Assembly: GCA_019637195.1 (NCBI GenBank) | Contig: JAHBWA010000061.1 | Location: 1 to 48,704, forward strand | Origin: Labilithrix sp. | GTDB lineage: Bacteria; Myxococcota_A; Polyangia; Polyangiales; Polyangiaceae | Length of the DNA stretch: 48,704 bases | Reading direction: 5' to 3' | In this document: positions 1-8,779 of the stretch, piece by piece | How the letters are laid out: every line of letters begins with the position of its first letter | Position numbering within the stretch: position 1 is the first letter of the stretch | The notes under the pieces: generated by a model | The model's input: only the letters and a program-made list of their open reading frames with translations | Told to the model about the DNA's origin: nothing | The model's database searches: none | Made by a program: the position numbers and the translations under genes

Positions 1-694
1 GCTCCGGCGCGGCCACGCCCCAGCCGACCGCCTGCATCGCGAGCGCGAGCGCGACCCCGACGGCGACGTACGCGCCGTCGCCCCAGGGCATCGCGCTCCG
101 CGGCTTGAGCGACGTGCTCGCGACGATGCGCCCGGCGAGGCTCGGGTCCGCGCGGAGCGCCGGCCCGGCAGAGGCGAACGCGAAGAGCGCCCAGCCCACC
201 ATCCCGAGCGCGCCGCGCACGCCGTCGAGGCGGGCGGCGGAGAGGGCGGACGGCACGAGCGCCCAGACGATCGCGCTCGAGAGCACGAAGCCCCACACCG
301 ACCAGGCGCGCGCCCACGTCGGCCCGGTCCAGCCGCGCGCCCTCTCGAGCAACCTCGGCCCGCGCTCGTTCGCGCCCTCGGGGGCCGGGCGGCCGGAGGC
401 GTTCGCGTCAGGGGACTCGGCGGGACCCGCGCCCTCGACGACCGGCGCGGTCACGAGCGCGAGCACGCCGACGATCGCCGCGACCTTCGAGAAGAGCGGC
501 GCACCGCGCGACCACGCGGCCGGCGCGACGGTGATCGCCCACGCGTAGAGCCCGGGGATCGCGGCCTGCGCGGACGCGCCGATGCTCGCGATGCGCTCGA
601 GCGTCTTCCGGCGCCGCGGAGGCATCGGACGACCCGACAGGGGGGCGGAGGACGGACCGGACGAGTCGGGCGGCGCGTCGGTCGCGTCGCTCAT
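1..694 (-). CDS. Membrane protein of unknown family (3' end outside window)
   Basis: The reading frame opens with ATG at 694 and runs without a stop to the window edge, giving 231 residues. The N-terminus is hydrophilic (MSDATDAPPDSSG). It is followed by about five hydrophobic stretches, for example around AAIPGLYAWAITVAP, VAAIVGVLALVTAP, GFVLSSAIVWALVPSAL, ALGMVGWALFAFASAG and VAVGVALALAMQAVGW, so it is an integral membrane protein. I do not recognise the family. The start lies 3 nt after the stop of the upstream ttcA-like gene, so the two are probably co-transcribed and perhaps translationally coupled. The frame is certain from continuity; the function is unknown. Confidence 0.7.
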   Translation of the reverse strand, partial: MSDATDAPPDSSGPSSAPLSGRPMPPRRRKTLERIASIGASAQAAIPGLYAWAITVAPAAWSRGAPLFSKVAAIVGVLALVTAPVVEGAGPAESPDANASGRPAPEGANERGPRLLERARGWTGPTWARAWSVWGFVLSSAIVWALVPSALSAARLDGVRGALGMVGWALFAFASAGPALRADPSLAGRIVASTSLKPRSAMPWGDGAYVAVGVALALAMQAVGWGVAAPE

Positions 695-697
695 CGC

Positions 698-1567
698 TCA
701 ACCGTGCGCGCCCGACGCGGACACCGCGCGGACGAGCCGCGAGGCGCTGACGAGGCCAGGCTCGTCCTCCGTGCCGCGCGCCGCCTCGAGCCCGAGCCTG
801 CGCCAGAGGTCCTTGTCGAGCAGGTGGCTCGGCCGGACGTTCTGGAGCGACGCGAACATCACGTTCTTGATGCCGGGGTGCGAGCGCTCGAGGTCGTCGA
901 GCATGCCGCCGACGATCTTGCGCTGGAGGTTGTCCTGCGAGCCGCACAGATCGCACGGCAGGATCGGGAAACCGTGCGTCGCCGCGTAAGACGCGATGTC
1001 CTCCTCGGCGCAGTACGCGAGCGGACGGATCACCACCTGGCCTTCCTCCGAGACCAGCTTCGGCGGCATCGCCGCGAGCTGCCCGGAGAAGAACATGTTC
1101 AGGAGCAGCGTCTGGAGGATGTCGTCGCGGTGGTGCCCGAGCGCGATCTTCGTGCAGCCGAGCTCGCGCGCGAGGCGGTAGAGGATCCCGCGCCGGAGCC
1201 GCGAGCAGAGCGAGCAGTAGGTCTTCCCCTCGGGGATCTTCTCGGTGACGATCGAGTACGTGTCCTCCTCGACCATCTGGAAGTCGTAGCTCTCCTCGCG
1301 CATGTAGCGACGGAGGCGATCGGCCGGGTAGCCCGGGTGGCCCTGGTCGACGTTGACGACCTTGAGCTCGAAGCGGACCGGCGCGCGCCGCGACAGGTCA
1401 CGGAGGAGGTGCAGCATGGTGTAGCTGTCCTTGCCTCCGCTGACGCAGACCATCACGCGGTCGCCGTCGGCGATCATCCCGAAGTCGGTGATCGCCCGGG
1501 CGAGCGAGCGCGTCAGACGTCGCTCGACCTGATGCGGAGCCGTCGCGGGCACGGGGGGCGAGTCCAT
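698..1567 (-). CDS. ttcA: tRNA 2-thiocytidine(32) synthetase TtcA
   Basis: TtcA is an iron-sulfur PP-loop ATPase that thiolates cytidine 32 in tRNA in the cytoplasm. The PP-loop SGGKDS lies near the N-terminus (VMVCVSGGKDSYTML). The cluster-binding cysteines are visible in YCSLCSRLRRG and in the very characteristic PCDLCGSQDNLQR, which separates TtcA from other PP-loop enzymes such as TilS. A start at ATG 1567 gives 289 residues, close to the usual ~300. A TTG at 1606 would add 13 residues; no good ribosome site decides between them. The gene heads a pair with the membrane protein that starts 3 nt downstream. The family call is confident. Confidence 0.93.
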   Translation of the reverse strand: MDSPPVPATAPHQVERRLTRSLARAITDFGMIADGDRVMVCVSGGKDSYTMLHLLRDLSRRAPVRFELKVVNVDQGHPGYPADRLRRYMREESYDFQMVEEDTYSIVTEKIPEGKTYCSLCSRLRRGILYRLARELGCTKIALGHHRDDILQTLLLNMFFSGQLAAMPPKLVSEEGQVVIRPLAYCAEEDIASYAATHGFPILPCDLCGSQDNLQRKIVGGMLDDLERSHPGIKNVMFASLQNVRPSHLLDKDLWRRLGLEAARGTEDEPGLVSASRLVRAVSASGAHG

Positions 1568-1724
1568 CACCGGGTGACGGCTAGCAGCTCGCCCGAGCCC
1601 CGGCAAGGCGGCTCACAGCGCGTGCTTCCACGCTGGGCGGGCCCGAAACGGCGCGCGAGGACGCGGGCGGACGTCGTCGCGCGGGCCGCGTGACGACGCA
1701 CGCGGCCCACCGCGCGGACGGCTC

Positions 1725-3599
1725 TCAGCGACGCTTGCGGCCGCCGGCGGCCTTGGCGCGCCCCTGCGGCTGGCGCGCGCCGTCGTCGACGCCGGCGCCC
1801 GCGGTCTTCGCCGTACGCGGGCCGTCCGCGGTCGACCTCTTCGTGCCGCCCTTGGTGCCCGCGGGCTGCGCAGGCTTGGGCGCGGCCGCGCTCTTGCCCT
1901 TCGCGGCCGCCTTCTTCGCGGCCGGAGCGGCCTTGGCGGCCGGAGCGGCCTTGGCGGCCGGAGCGGCCTTGGCGGCCGGAGCAGCAGCCTTGGCCACCGG
2001 CGCGGCCTTGGCGGCCGGAGCAGCAGCCTTGGGGGCCGGGGCGGCGGCCTTGACGACCGACGGAGCCGCCGGCGGCGCCGGAGGAGCCGCCGCGGCCGCG
2101 GCGCGGCTCACGCGGTCGACGAGGGCGAGGAACGTGAGCACGCCGTGCCCGGTGCCGCCCTTCGGATCCCAGCCGCGGATGCGGTCGCCCATCGCCGGAC
2201 CGGCGATGTCGCAATGGACCCAGTTCGGCACGTTGCCGATGAACTCGCGGAGGAAGAGCGCGGCGCTGATCGAGCCGCCCCAGCGATCGCCGGTGTGCTT
2301 GAGATCGGCGGAGTCGCTCTTCAGCTGGTCCTTGAGGTCCTCGAGCAGCGGCAGGCGCCACATCTGCTCGCCCGACGCCTTGGCGGCGGCGGCGAAGTCC
2401 TCGGCCGTCGCCTCGTTGTTCGCGTACCAGCCCGAGCACGAGTTGCCGAGCGCGACGACGCACGCGCCGGTGAGCGTCGCGTTGTCGACGAGGAGGTCCG
2501 GCTCGAGCGCGCGCGCGTACGCGAGCGCGTCGGCGAGGATGAGGCGCCCCTCGGCGTCGGTGTTGATGATCTCGACGCTCTTGCCGTCGAGCGAGCCCCA
2601 GACGTCACCGGGCCGGTACGAGTTGCCGTCGGGCATGTTCTCGGCGGCGGCGAGGATGCCGTGCACCTCGACGTCCGGCTTGAGCTTGCCGATGATGTTC
2701 ATGAAGCCAACGACGTTCGCCGCGCCGCTCATGTCGTGCTTCATCTCGCCCATGCCGGCCGCCGGCTTGATCGACAGGCCGCCCGAGTCGAACGTTATGC
2801 CCTTGCCGACGAACGCGATGCGACGCCGCGGGTTCGCCGGGACGTACGAGAAGTGCACCATCGCGGGCTTGTGCTCGCTGCCCTGACCGACGGCCTGGAG
2901 CAGCTTCATGCCGCGCTTCTGGATCTCCTTGTAGTCGAAGACCTGGACCTTGATGTTCGCGTCCTTCGCGGCCTCCTTCGAGGCCTCGGCGAGCGTGTCC
3001 GGGTAGAGGATGTTCGGCGGCTCGTTCGACAGGTCGCGCGCGAGGTTCACGCCGGCGCCGACGATCTGACCGATCTCGACCTGCTCCTTCGTGTCCTTCG
3101 GCGGGTTGCCGACGATGCAGATCACGACCTGGCCGAGCTCCGCCTTCGGCTTGCGGTCGCCCGTCATGTACTTGGTGAAGCGGTAGGCGCCGAGCTCGAG
3201 CCCCTCGACGATCTCACGGAGGCGGCCGCCGAGCGACTCGGGGATGCCGAGCACGAGGCGCTTCGCCTTGTCGGCGTTCGCGGCGCGCGCGGCCTTCGCC
3301 GCGAACGTGCGGACGTCGGCGGGGCCGAGCTTTTCGACGTCGCCGAGACCGACGACGATCAGGCGGTCGGCCTTCACGCGCCCGAGCGTCGAGAGCGAGA
3401 GCTGCTGATCCTTCTTCCCCTTGAAGGCGTCCTTCTTGATGAGCCGACCGAGCGCGCCCCCGAGCGCGCGATCGAAGCCGTCGAGGGTCGTGCGCTGATT
3501 CTTCTTGGCGCGACCACCGAGGAGAGGGGTACCGACGACGATGATGTCGCCAGCCTCACGCGACGGCAGCACGGAGCGAACGCTGATCTTCAGGGGCAT
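1725..3599 (-). CDS. pepA: Leucyl aminopeptidase (M17) with Ala/Lys/Pro-rich C-terminal tail
   Basis: Cytosolic M17 aminopeptidase that removes N-terminal residues from peptides using two metal ions. The catalytic domain carries VGKGITFDSGGLSIKP, KHDMSGA and the signature NTDAEGRLILADAL. Residues K266, D271, D289, D348 and E350 align with the metal ligands of the family, and K278 and R352 with the catalytic pair. Residues 1-495 cover a normal PepA. Residues ~497-624 are an added tail rich in Ala, Lys and Pro with repeated AAPAAK units, ending in GGRKRR, much like bacterial histone-H1-like domains. E. coli PepA also binds DNA, so a nucleic-acid role for the tail is possible but is inference. 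The leader upstream contains a hairpin (3631-3660). The start codon directly follows TAG, with no clear ribosome site. Confidence 0.95.
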   Translation of the reverse strand: MPLKISVRSVLPSREAGDIIVVGTPLLGGRAKKNQRTTLDGFDRALGGALGRLIKKDAFKGKKDQQLSLSTLGRVKADRLIVVGLGDVEKLGPADVRTFAAKAARAANADKAKRLVLGIPESLGGRLREIVEGLELGAYRFTKYMTGDRKPKAELGQVVICIVGNPPKDTKEQVEIGQIVGAGVNLARDLSNEPPNILYPDTLAEASKEAAKDANIKVQVFDYKEIQKRGMKLLQAVGQGSEHKPAMVHFSYVPANPRRRIAFVGKGITFDSGGLSIKPAAGMGEMKHDMSGAANVVGFMNIIGKLKPDVEVHGILAAAENMPDGNSYRPGDVWGSLDGKSVEIINTDAEGRLILADALAYARALEPDLLVDNATLTGACVVALGNSCSGWYANNEATAEDFAAAAKASGEQMWRLPLLEDLKDQLKSDSADLKHTGDRWGGSISAALFLREFIGNVPNWVHCDIAGPAMGDRIRGWDPKGGTGHGVLTFLALVDRVSRAAAAAAPPAPPAAPSVVKAAAPAPKAAAPAAKAAPVAKAAAPAAKAAPAAKAAPAAKAAPAAKKAAAKGKSAAAPKPAQPAGTKGGTKRSTADGPRTAKTAGAGVDDGARQPQGRAKAAGGRKRR

Positions 3600-3630
3600 C
3601 TAACCGTACCGTTGGGTTGAGACCGGGTGG

Positions 3631-3660
3631 TTGGGGACCCGCGGAACGGGGTCTCCCCAA
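3631..3660 (-). promoter_or_regulatory. pepA upstream hairpin and possible -10 box
   Basis: Between the pepA start and the next gene, an imperfect inverted repeat pairs TTGGGG and ACCC (3631-3640) with the complementary arm at 3648-3660, leaving a two-base bulge. On the minus strand a TATAAC hexamer lies at 3677-3672, which would place transcription start near 3665 and put the hairpin at the very 5' end of the pepA transcript. No convincing -35 box sits at 16-18 bp; TTGTAT is 21 bp away. The hairpin is seen in the sequence; the promoter is a guess. Confidence 0.3.
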
Positions 3661-3840
3661 ATTGGCCATCGGTTATACGCCGAGGGAGCGCGTGTGGGAT
3701 ACAAAGAAAACTCGGCGCGCCGCGTCGCGTGGGCTCGCCGCGAGGCGATCCGCGTCCGTTGCGACGAGGCTCCGAGGCGCTCCGCGGTGGTGATGCTGGT
3801 CGGCGCGCCGCGCGGGCGCCGTCTGCGTGGCGGCGCGTCG

Positions 3841-4326
3841 TCAGCCCACGAGGCGCGCGTGCTTGCCGAGCGCGAGCGGCATCGACAGCTTCGGCTCCGG
3901 CACGCCCACGAACACGCTCCGCGTCGGGATGCCGTCCACGCTCAGCGCGACGATGGTCGGCGCGCCGCGGTAGACCCAGAGGACGTTGCACGGGAGCACG
4001 TACTCGACGCCCGTGACCGCGTCGGCCGCGCGGAGGATGACCTGCGCGCCCGCGGGGACCACGCCCGCGCAGCTGACGATCACGGCCCCGGCCGCCACGC
4101 TCCGGATCTCGACGGGGAGAATCGTCCCGTCGCCGATCATCTGCGCTGGGAGCGCGTGCCTCGGTCGCTCGCACGGCCCGATCGCGGGGACGTCGAGATC
4201 GCCCGTCACGAGCTGCATCAGGGAGAGCAGCTCGATCTGCTCACGTGCCGCCAGCGGCTCACCGAGCGAGGCGTTTCGAGCCTTCAGCTCCCAGAAGCGA
4301 ACCAGAAAGTCGAGCTTGTCGATCAA
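3841..4326 (-). CDS. Conserved-looking protein of unknown function, possibly PilZ-like
   Basis: A TTG start at 4326 is preceded by AGAAGG about 7 nt upstream and gives a 161-residue soluble protein beginning IDKLDFLVRFWELKA. Longer starts only add an Arg/Pro-rich segment that looks like intergenic DNA. The N-terminal half is helical (EQIELLSLMQLV). The C-terminal half looks like a beta barrel (GTILPVEIRSV, AAGAVIVSCAGVVPAG, VEYVLPCNVLWVYRG, IVALSVDGIPTR), reminiscent of PilZ-type domains. The RxxxR and D/NxSxxG c-di-GMP motifs are not visible, so ligand binding is doubtful. It sits alone, divergent from the lipoprotein at 4786. Confidence 0.6.
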   Translation of the reverse strand: MIDKLDFLVRFWELKARNASLGEPLAAREQIELLSLMQLVTGDLDVPAIGPCERPRHALPAQMIGDGTILPVEIRSVAAGAVIVSCAGVVPAGAQVILRAADAVTGVEYVLPCNVLWVYRGAPTIVALSVDGIPTRSVFVGVPEPKLSMPLALGKHARLVG

Positions 4327-4785
4327 GGCGCACCTTCTACGGCGAGGTGTCACGGCGAATTCGTGCGGGCAGCCGTGACGGGGTGACGAACGAGCGTGCG
4401 AAGCACATGCCACGAAGGCAGCACTCGGTTGGACGCGCCATCGCGCGGAAAGTTTCGCGGCGATCGGTCCTGCGCGCGGCTGCGCGGCCTCACCCACACG
4501 ACGCCAACGGCGTTGCTCCGGTCCGCAGGAATGAAGGAAGCTGAACGGGCTCGAACCGTTCCGCGACCAACGCGCCCGCGCCCACCCGAGCCGGTCCGAC
4601 GCACGCCGCGCACCGGTCGCGCCGCCCCCGGCGCCATGTCTCGGCCGTCATGCCTCGCGCATTTCGCGGCGCCGCAGGCGTGCGCTGCGACGCGCCGTTC
4701 GCGGGGCGTCGTCGCCCGACGCGGCGCGCCCGCCGCGCCGCGGCGAGAGCTTGCGGTGGCGCGGCTGGTTGGGCGAGAGTGTGGC
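4327..4785. other. Divergent intergenic region
   Basis: About 460 bases lie between two divergent genes and must hold both promoters. I see no convincing sigma-70 boxes, no ORF with a ribosome site and no complete tRNA. A short stem with a 7-nt loop at 4543-4561 looks like a tRNA T-arm but lacks the rest of the molecule. Confidence 0.5.
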
Positions 4786-5511
4786 ATGTCCCGTCGACTC
4801 GCATGCGCGGCGCTCCTCTCGCTCGCCGTCGGCGTGACCGCCGCGTGCTCGGAGCCGAAGGTGTCGCTGAGCAAGGGCGCGCGCGAGTACACGGACAGCG
4901 ACTACGCGCAGGTGCTCGAGCGCTGGACGCGCACGAAGAGCCTCGTCGCGATCAGCGAGCTCGACAACCTGCTCACCGTCACGTCGACCTTCGAGTCGTG
5001 GGACTTCCGCTGGGCGTACGTCGTGAAGTACGCGAACGACTACCGCCTCACGGTGGAGCAGCGCCGGACGCTGCTCGAGAGGACGCTGGCCGAGACGCAG
5101 GACAGCCACCGCTTCTACGTCACGCTCTACGGGACCAAGGTGCGCTGGACGGATCTGACGAAGCCGCAGACCGCGTGGATCGTCCGCTTGATCGACGACG
5201 AGGGCAACGAGACCGCGCCGACCGCGATCGAGCTCGTCAACCGGCCCGGGCCGCTCGAGATCCGCTACTTCCCGTACACGACCGTGTGGCGCCACGTCTT
5301 CCGCATCCGCTTCCCGACGACGACGCCGGACGGGCGCTCGACCATCTCGAACGAGGCGCGCTGGTTCGGCCTCCGCTTCGCGGGCGCCGAGGGCAACGAA
5401 GAGCTCCGCTGGGAGATCGGCGAGGACGGCGCGTCGACGAAGCGCGCGGCGATCGCGCCGCCGCGCTCGGTGGCCGAGGCCGCCGCGCTACATTCCGGCG
5501 AAGACCTCTAG
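4786..5511 (+). CDS. Predicted lipoprotein of unknown function
   Basis: ATG at 4786 gives 241 residues starting MSRRLACAALLSLAVGV, with a signal peptide ending in the lipobox VTAAC and cysteine at about position 21. GAGAG lies 6 nt upstream. The mature part has no recognised domain. Its middle reads as beta-rich (RFYVTLYGTKVRW, AWIVRLIDDEGN, PLEIRYFPYTTVWRHVFRIRF), suggesting a beta-sandwich. The longer frame upstream is Arg/Pro-rich and is not used. Its last 24 bases overlap the convergent end of the cyclic-nucleotide-fold gene (stop at 5488). Export to a membrane surface is likely; the function is unknown. Confidence 0.75.
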   Translation: MSRRLACAALLSLAVGVTAACSEPKVSLSKGAREYTDSDYAQVLERWTRTKSLVAISELDNLLTVTSTFESWDFRWAYVVKYANDYRLTVEQRRTLLERTLAETQDSHRFYVTLYGTKVRWTDLTKPQTAWIVRLIDDEGNETAPTAIELVNRPGPLEIRYFPYTTVWRHVFRIRFPTTTPDGRSTISNEARWFGLRFAGAEGNEELRWEIGEDGASTKRAAIAPPRSVAEAAALHSGEDL

Positions 5512-7407
5512 CAGCGGCGGACACGTCACGAGCAGCTCCTGCGCGATCCGCCGGTCGCCGAACATCACGAGCGCGCCGCCGGATCCCGCGCGCGCGGTGG
5601 AGGGAGCCGAGCCGGCGCCGAGCACCTCGGTCGGGAAGAGGAAATCGCCGGAGCCGACCTCGCCGACGATCTTGTCGTCCTTCACCAGCTCGAGCGCGCC
5701 GATGCCGACGAGGAGCAGACCGGGGACCGGCTCGCCCTCCTGCACGACGAGCTCGCCGGCGATGAGCGGGCGCATCGTGAGGCGGCCGACGATCTCCTCG
5801 CGGATCGAGACGTCGAGCCGCTCGCCGAGCGGGCCGATCGTGATGCCGACGAGCGTCTGGACGCGATCCGCGGCGGCGCGGAGATCGTCCTCGACCCACG
5901 GGATCGTGCGGAACGCTTCGTCGACCGAGGCATCCGACCAGGTCGCGAGCGCGCCGCGCTCGGTCGCGCAGATGAAGCGGATCGGGACGTTCTCGTCCGT
6001 GGTGCCGCGCGCGCGGAGCACCGCGCCGTCGGCGAGCCGCACCGCGGGGGCGTCGACGACGGTCGCCGCGACGTCGAACGATCCGGAGATGACGTAGGCG
6101 AGCGCGAAGGTGCCGATCTCCTCGCCCTCCGCGAGCACGTGGATCGTCGCCGCCGCCGCGAAGGCGGTGCGCGCGTCGTCGGGGAGGTCGGCGAACGCCT
6201 CGACGTCGTCGAGGTCGAGCGGCGCCACGCCCGCCGGCTCGTCGGCGGGAGCGGGCTCGACCCGCGCCACGTCCGCGGGAGCGGGCTCGTCGGCGGGAGC
6301 GGGCTCGACCCGCGCCACGTCCGCGGGCGCGGCGGCGGCCGGGGCGAACGCGGGCGGCGGGACCGACAACGTGACGTCCACGTCGACGTCCACGTCGAGC
6401 TCCGAGGCGTCGACCACGTCGAGCGGTGCCGCGGCCACGACGGCGGGCACCGAGGGCTTCGGCACCGGCGGGCGCGCGGCGCGCGGCGGCAGGGGCGGCG
6501 GCGCCTTCGGCGGGGCGCCGGCGCTCGGCCGGGACGGCCTCGGCGGAGGGACGACCGCGGCGGGAGGAGCGGAGACGAGCGCAGGCGACGACAGCGGGGC
6601 GCCTTCTCCGGAGCGGGCGAGCGCGGCGGGCCGCACGCTCGTGACGACCTCCTCCTCCGGCTCGATGTCCGGCACGCGCGGCGGAGGCGGCGCGGGGCTG
6701 GCGGGCGCGAGCTGGGACGCCTGGTCCGCCCACGGATCGAACATGCCCGCGTGGACCTTCTCGGCGGGCGGCACCGACGCCGCGCTCGGGCGGCCTTCGT
6801 CGTCGGCCTCGTCGAGCGCTCCCGGCGCCACCGTGGCCGCGCCGTCGGAGAAGATCGGCTCCGGCGTCTGCATCGTCGGGGACGACGGCGGATGGGGCGG
6901 CGGGGGGCGCGGCGGCACCGCGGGAGGAGCGGTCGTCGGCGCCGTGTGCGCCGCCCACGGCGGCGGGGGATCGACGTCGACCGCGAGCGGCGCCTCGACC
7001 GCGAGCGCGGCGGCGGCGTGCCCGACTTCGCCGGGCGCGCCCCCAGCGCCGGCGGCCTCGGCCAGAGCGGCGGCGGCGAGAGCGGGCGCGGCCGCGGGCG
7101 CGGCCGCGGCGGCCTCGGCCAGAGCGGGCTCGACCGCGGCGGCCTCGGCCAGAGCGGGCTCGACCGCGGCGGGCTCGGAGGACAGGGGCTCCTCCGCGTT
7201 CGCCATCCACTCCGTCAGCTCGGCGGCGTGCCGCGCGAGCTCGAGGGCGCGGTCGTCGTCGTTCGCGTCGCCCGCTGCCTGCGCCGCGCGCCGGAGCCAG
7301 ACGAGCGCGTCGATCCGCTCGCCGCGCTTCCAAAGCGTCTCGGCGGTCTGGAGGCCCCAGACGACGTCCTCGGCATCCGTGTCCTTGGCGGGCGGGATCT
7401 CCTGCAT
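5488..7407 (-). CDS. Two-domain cyclic-nucleotide-binding-fold protein with Pro/Ala linker
   Basis: 639 residues in three parts. The N-terminal ~75 residues form helical repeats (VVWGLQTAETLWKRGERID). Residues ~75-395 are a disordered Ala/Pro-rich linker with internal repeats (AEAAAVEPAL, and two copies of DVARVEPAPADEP). The C-terminal ~240 residues appear to hold two cNMP/CRP-like beta-roll domains: ATIHVLAEGEEIGTFALAYV with ISGSFDVAATV, and PLIAGELVVQEGEPVPGLLL with VGIGALELVKDD. No helix-turn-helix follows, so it is not a CRP transcription factor. A role as a cytoplasmic effector or scaffold is likely, as in many myxobacterial proteins. The phosphate-binding cassette is not well conserved, so nucleotide binding is uncertain. 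The 3' end overlaps the convergent lipoprotein gene by 24 bp. Confidence 0.85.
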   Translation of the reverse strand: MQEIPPAKDTDAEDVVWGLQTAETLWKRGERIDALVWLRRAAQAAGDANDDDRALELARHAAELTEWMANAEEPLSSEPAAVEPALAEAAAVEPALAEAAAAAPAAAPALAAAALAEAAGAGGAPGEVGHAAAALAVEAPLAVDVDPPPPWAAHTAPTTAPPAVPPRPPPPHPPSSPTMQTPEPIFSDGAATVAPGALDEADDEGRPSAASVPPAEKVHAGMFDPWADQASQLAPASPAPPPPRVPDIEPEEEVVTSVRPAALARSGEGAPLSSPALVSAPPAAVVPPPRPSRPSAGAPPKAPPPLPPRAARPPVPKPSVPAVVAAAPLDVVDASELDVDVDVDVTLSVPPPAFAPAAAAPADVARVEPAPADEPAPADVARVEPAPADEPAGVAPLDLDDVEAFADLPDDARTAFAAAATIHVLAEGEEIGTFALAYVISGSFDVAATVVDAPAVRLADGAVLRARGTTDENVPIRFICATERGALATWSDASVDEAFRTIPWVEDDLRAAADRVQTLVGITIGPLGERLDVSIREEIVGRLTMRPLIAGELVVQEGEPVPGLLLVGIGALELVKDDKIVGEVGSGDFLFPTEVLGAGSAPSTARAGSGGALVMFGDRRIAQELLVTCPPLLEVFAGM

Positions 7408-7459
7408 CTCACGAGCGCCCGAGCGGCCCTGGGCCCCCTCGGGTCCCGCCCACGGTAGA

Positions 7460-8749
7460 TCACGGCAAAAGCAATGTCACGGTACCGTCCTCCGAGGGGA
7501 CGACGAGGCTCCCGTCCGAGAGCATCGAGAGGGGCGCGTCGACGTCCCCGCCCGTCTCGAAGCGCCACCGCACGGCGCCGTCGGGTCCGATCGCGTAGAC
7601 CGCGTCGTCCTGGGCGCCGAAATACAGGGCGCCGTCGGCGTCCTCGAGCGGCCCGCCATGGATGCCGAACTCGCGGGCCCCGGTCCCGGGGATGGCGAAC
7701 GCGCCGAGGACGACGCCGGCAGGGCTCAGCCTCACGACGCGTGGAACGGGACCGTACGTCCCGGCGAGCACATCGCCGTTCCGCGCGACCGAGAGCGCGC
7801 CGCGGACGAAGCCGCCCACGGGCGTCCGCCACGCGATGTGCCCGCCCGCGTCGAGCTTGACCACGTCGCCGGCGTCCGTGCCGACGTAGATCGATCCGTC
7901 GTCGGCGATGGCCGGACCGCCGTCGACGTCGGCGCCGAGGTCGACCGTCCACGCGAGCGCGCCGCCCGCGCCGATGCCGTGGACGTGACGATCCTGCGAG
8001 CCGACCACCACGAGGCCGTCTCCCGCGACCGCGGGCGCGGTGAACACCTTCCCCTTGGCCGCGAAGCGCCACGCGAGATCGCCGCCACGACGTGCGGAAT
8101 ACACGTGTTTACCGGCCGCGAAGACGACGGTACCGTCCGCGCCGAACGTCGGCCCCGTGTCGGCCTCGCCCTCGGTCTCGAGGCGAAAGACGACGGCCCC
8201 CTTCGGCGAGATCGCGACGAGCTTCTTCGCGTCCGTCCCGGCGTAGACGGTCCCGTCCTCGTGGACGAGCGGAGCCGCGTACGCGCGCTCGCCCAGCGTG
8301 ACGGACCAGCGGCGCGAGCCGTCCTCGCGCGAGAGCGCGACGAGGCTGCCGCCCAGCGTCGCGACGTAGAGGGTCGCCTCGTCCGGCGACGCCGTGACCT
8401 GCGCGGCGACGGCCCCGTCGACGCGCGTTCGCCAGGCGACGTTCGGCGTTCGCGGGCCGCGCGCCGCCGCGCGGTGCGTGCGGCGCGGATCACCGTGGAG
8501 CATGCGCGGCGCGCCGGACGCGACCTCGACCTTCGGCGGCGGCGACGGGCCTCGGAGCGGCGCCTCGAACGGCGAAGCGCCTGCGGGAGATGACCCGCGC
8601 GCGGGCGCTGTCGCCTCCGTCGTCGTGACGACGGAGGACGGCGAACGCCGCGCGAGCACGGCCGCGACGACGACCGTGACGAGCACGGCGAGCGGCACGG
8701 CGCGGAGCAGCGAGCGGGACCGCACGAGACGACGGGGGCGCTCTCCCAT
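7460..8749 (-). CDS. PQQ-type beta-propeller repeat protein, membrane-anchored
   Basis: 429 residues. The N-terminus has Arg/Lys followed by a single hydrophobic helix (AVPLAVLVTVVVAAVLA), so the protein is anchored in the inner membrane or exported. From residue ~75 onward, repeated blades of about 40 residues carry the PQQ/BamB-like pattern: ATLYVATLGGSLVALSREDG, GTVYAGTDAKKLVAISPKG, DGSIYVGTDAGDVVKLDAGG, DGALYFGAQDDAVYAIGPDG. Such propellers act in outer-membrane assembly (BamB) or as dehydrogenases. No catalytic residues are evident, so a binding role is more likely. It is transcribed in the same direction as the cyclic-nucleotide-fold gene, whose start lies 52 nt beyond its stop. Confidence 0.87.
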   Translation of the reverse strand: MGERPRRLVRSRSLLRAVPLAVLVTVVVAAVLARRSPSSVVTTTEATAPARGSSPAGASPFEAPLRGPSPPPKVEVASGAPRMLHGDPRRTHRAAARGPRTPNVAWRTRVDGAVAAQVTASPDEATLYVATLGGSLVALSREDGSRRWSVTLGERAYAAPLVHEDGTVYAGTDAKKLVAISPKGAVVFRLETEGEADTGPTFGADGTVVFAAGKHVYSARRGGDLAWRFAAKGKVFTAPAVAGDGLVVVGSQDRHVHGIGAGGALAWTVDLGADVDGGPAIADDGSIYVGTDAGDVVKLDAGGHIAWRTPVGGFVRGALSVARNGDVLAGTYGPVPRVVRLSPAGVVLGAFAIPGTGAREFGIHGGPLEDADGALYFGAQDDAVYAIGPDGAVRWRFETGGDVDAPLSMLSDGSLVVPSEDGTVTLLLP

Positions 8750-8779
8750 CGCGCGGCTCGATGCGGCGCTCGCGCGCCT

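Noticed and set aside
4543..4561. tRNA T-arm-like stem-loop (minus-strand loop TTCGAGC)
   Set aside because: The 3' acceptor strand has no matching 5' strand, and no D-arm or anticodon arm can be folded upstream, so it is not a tRNA.
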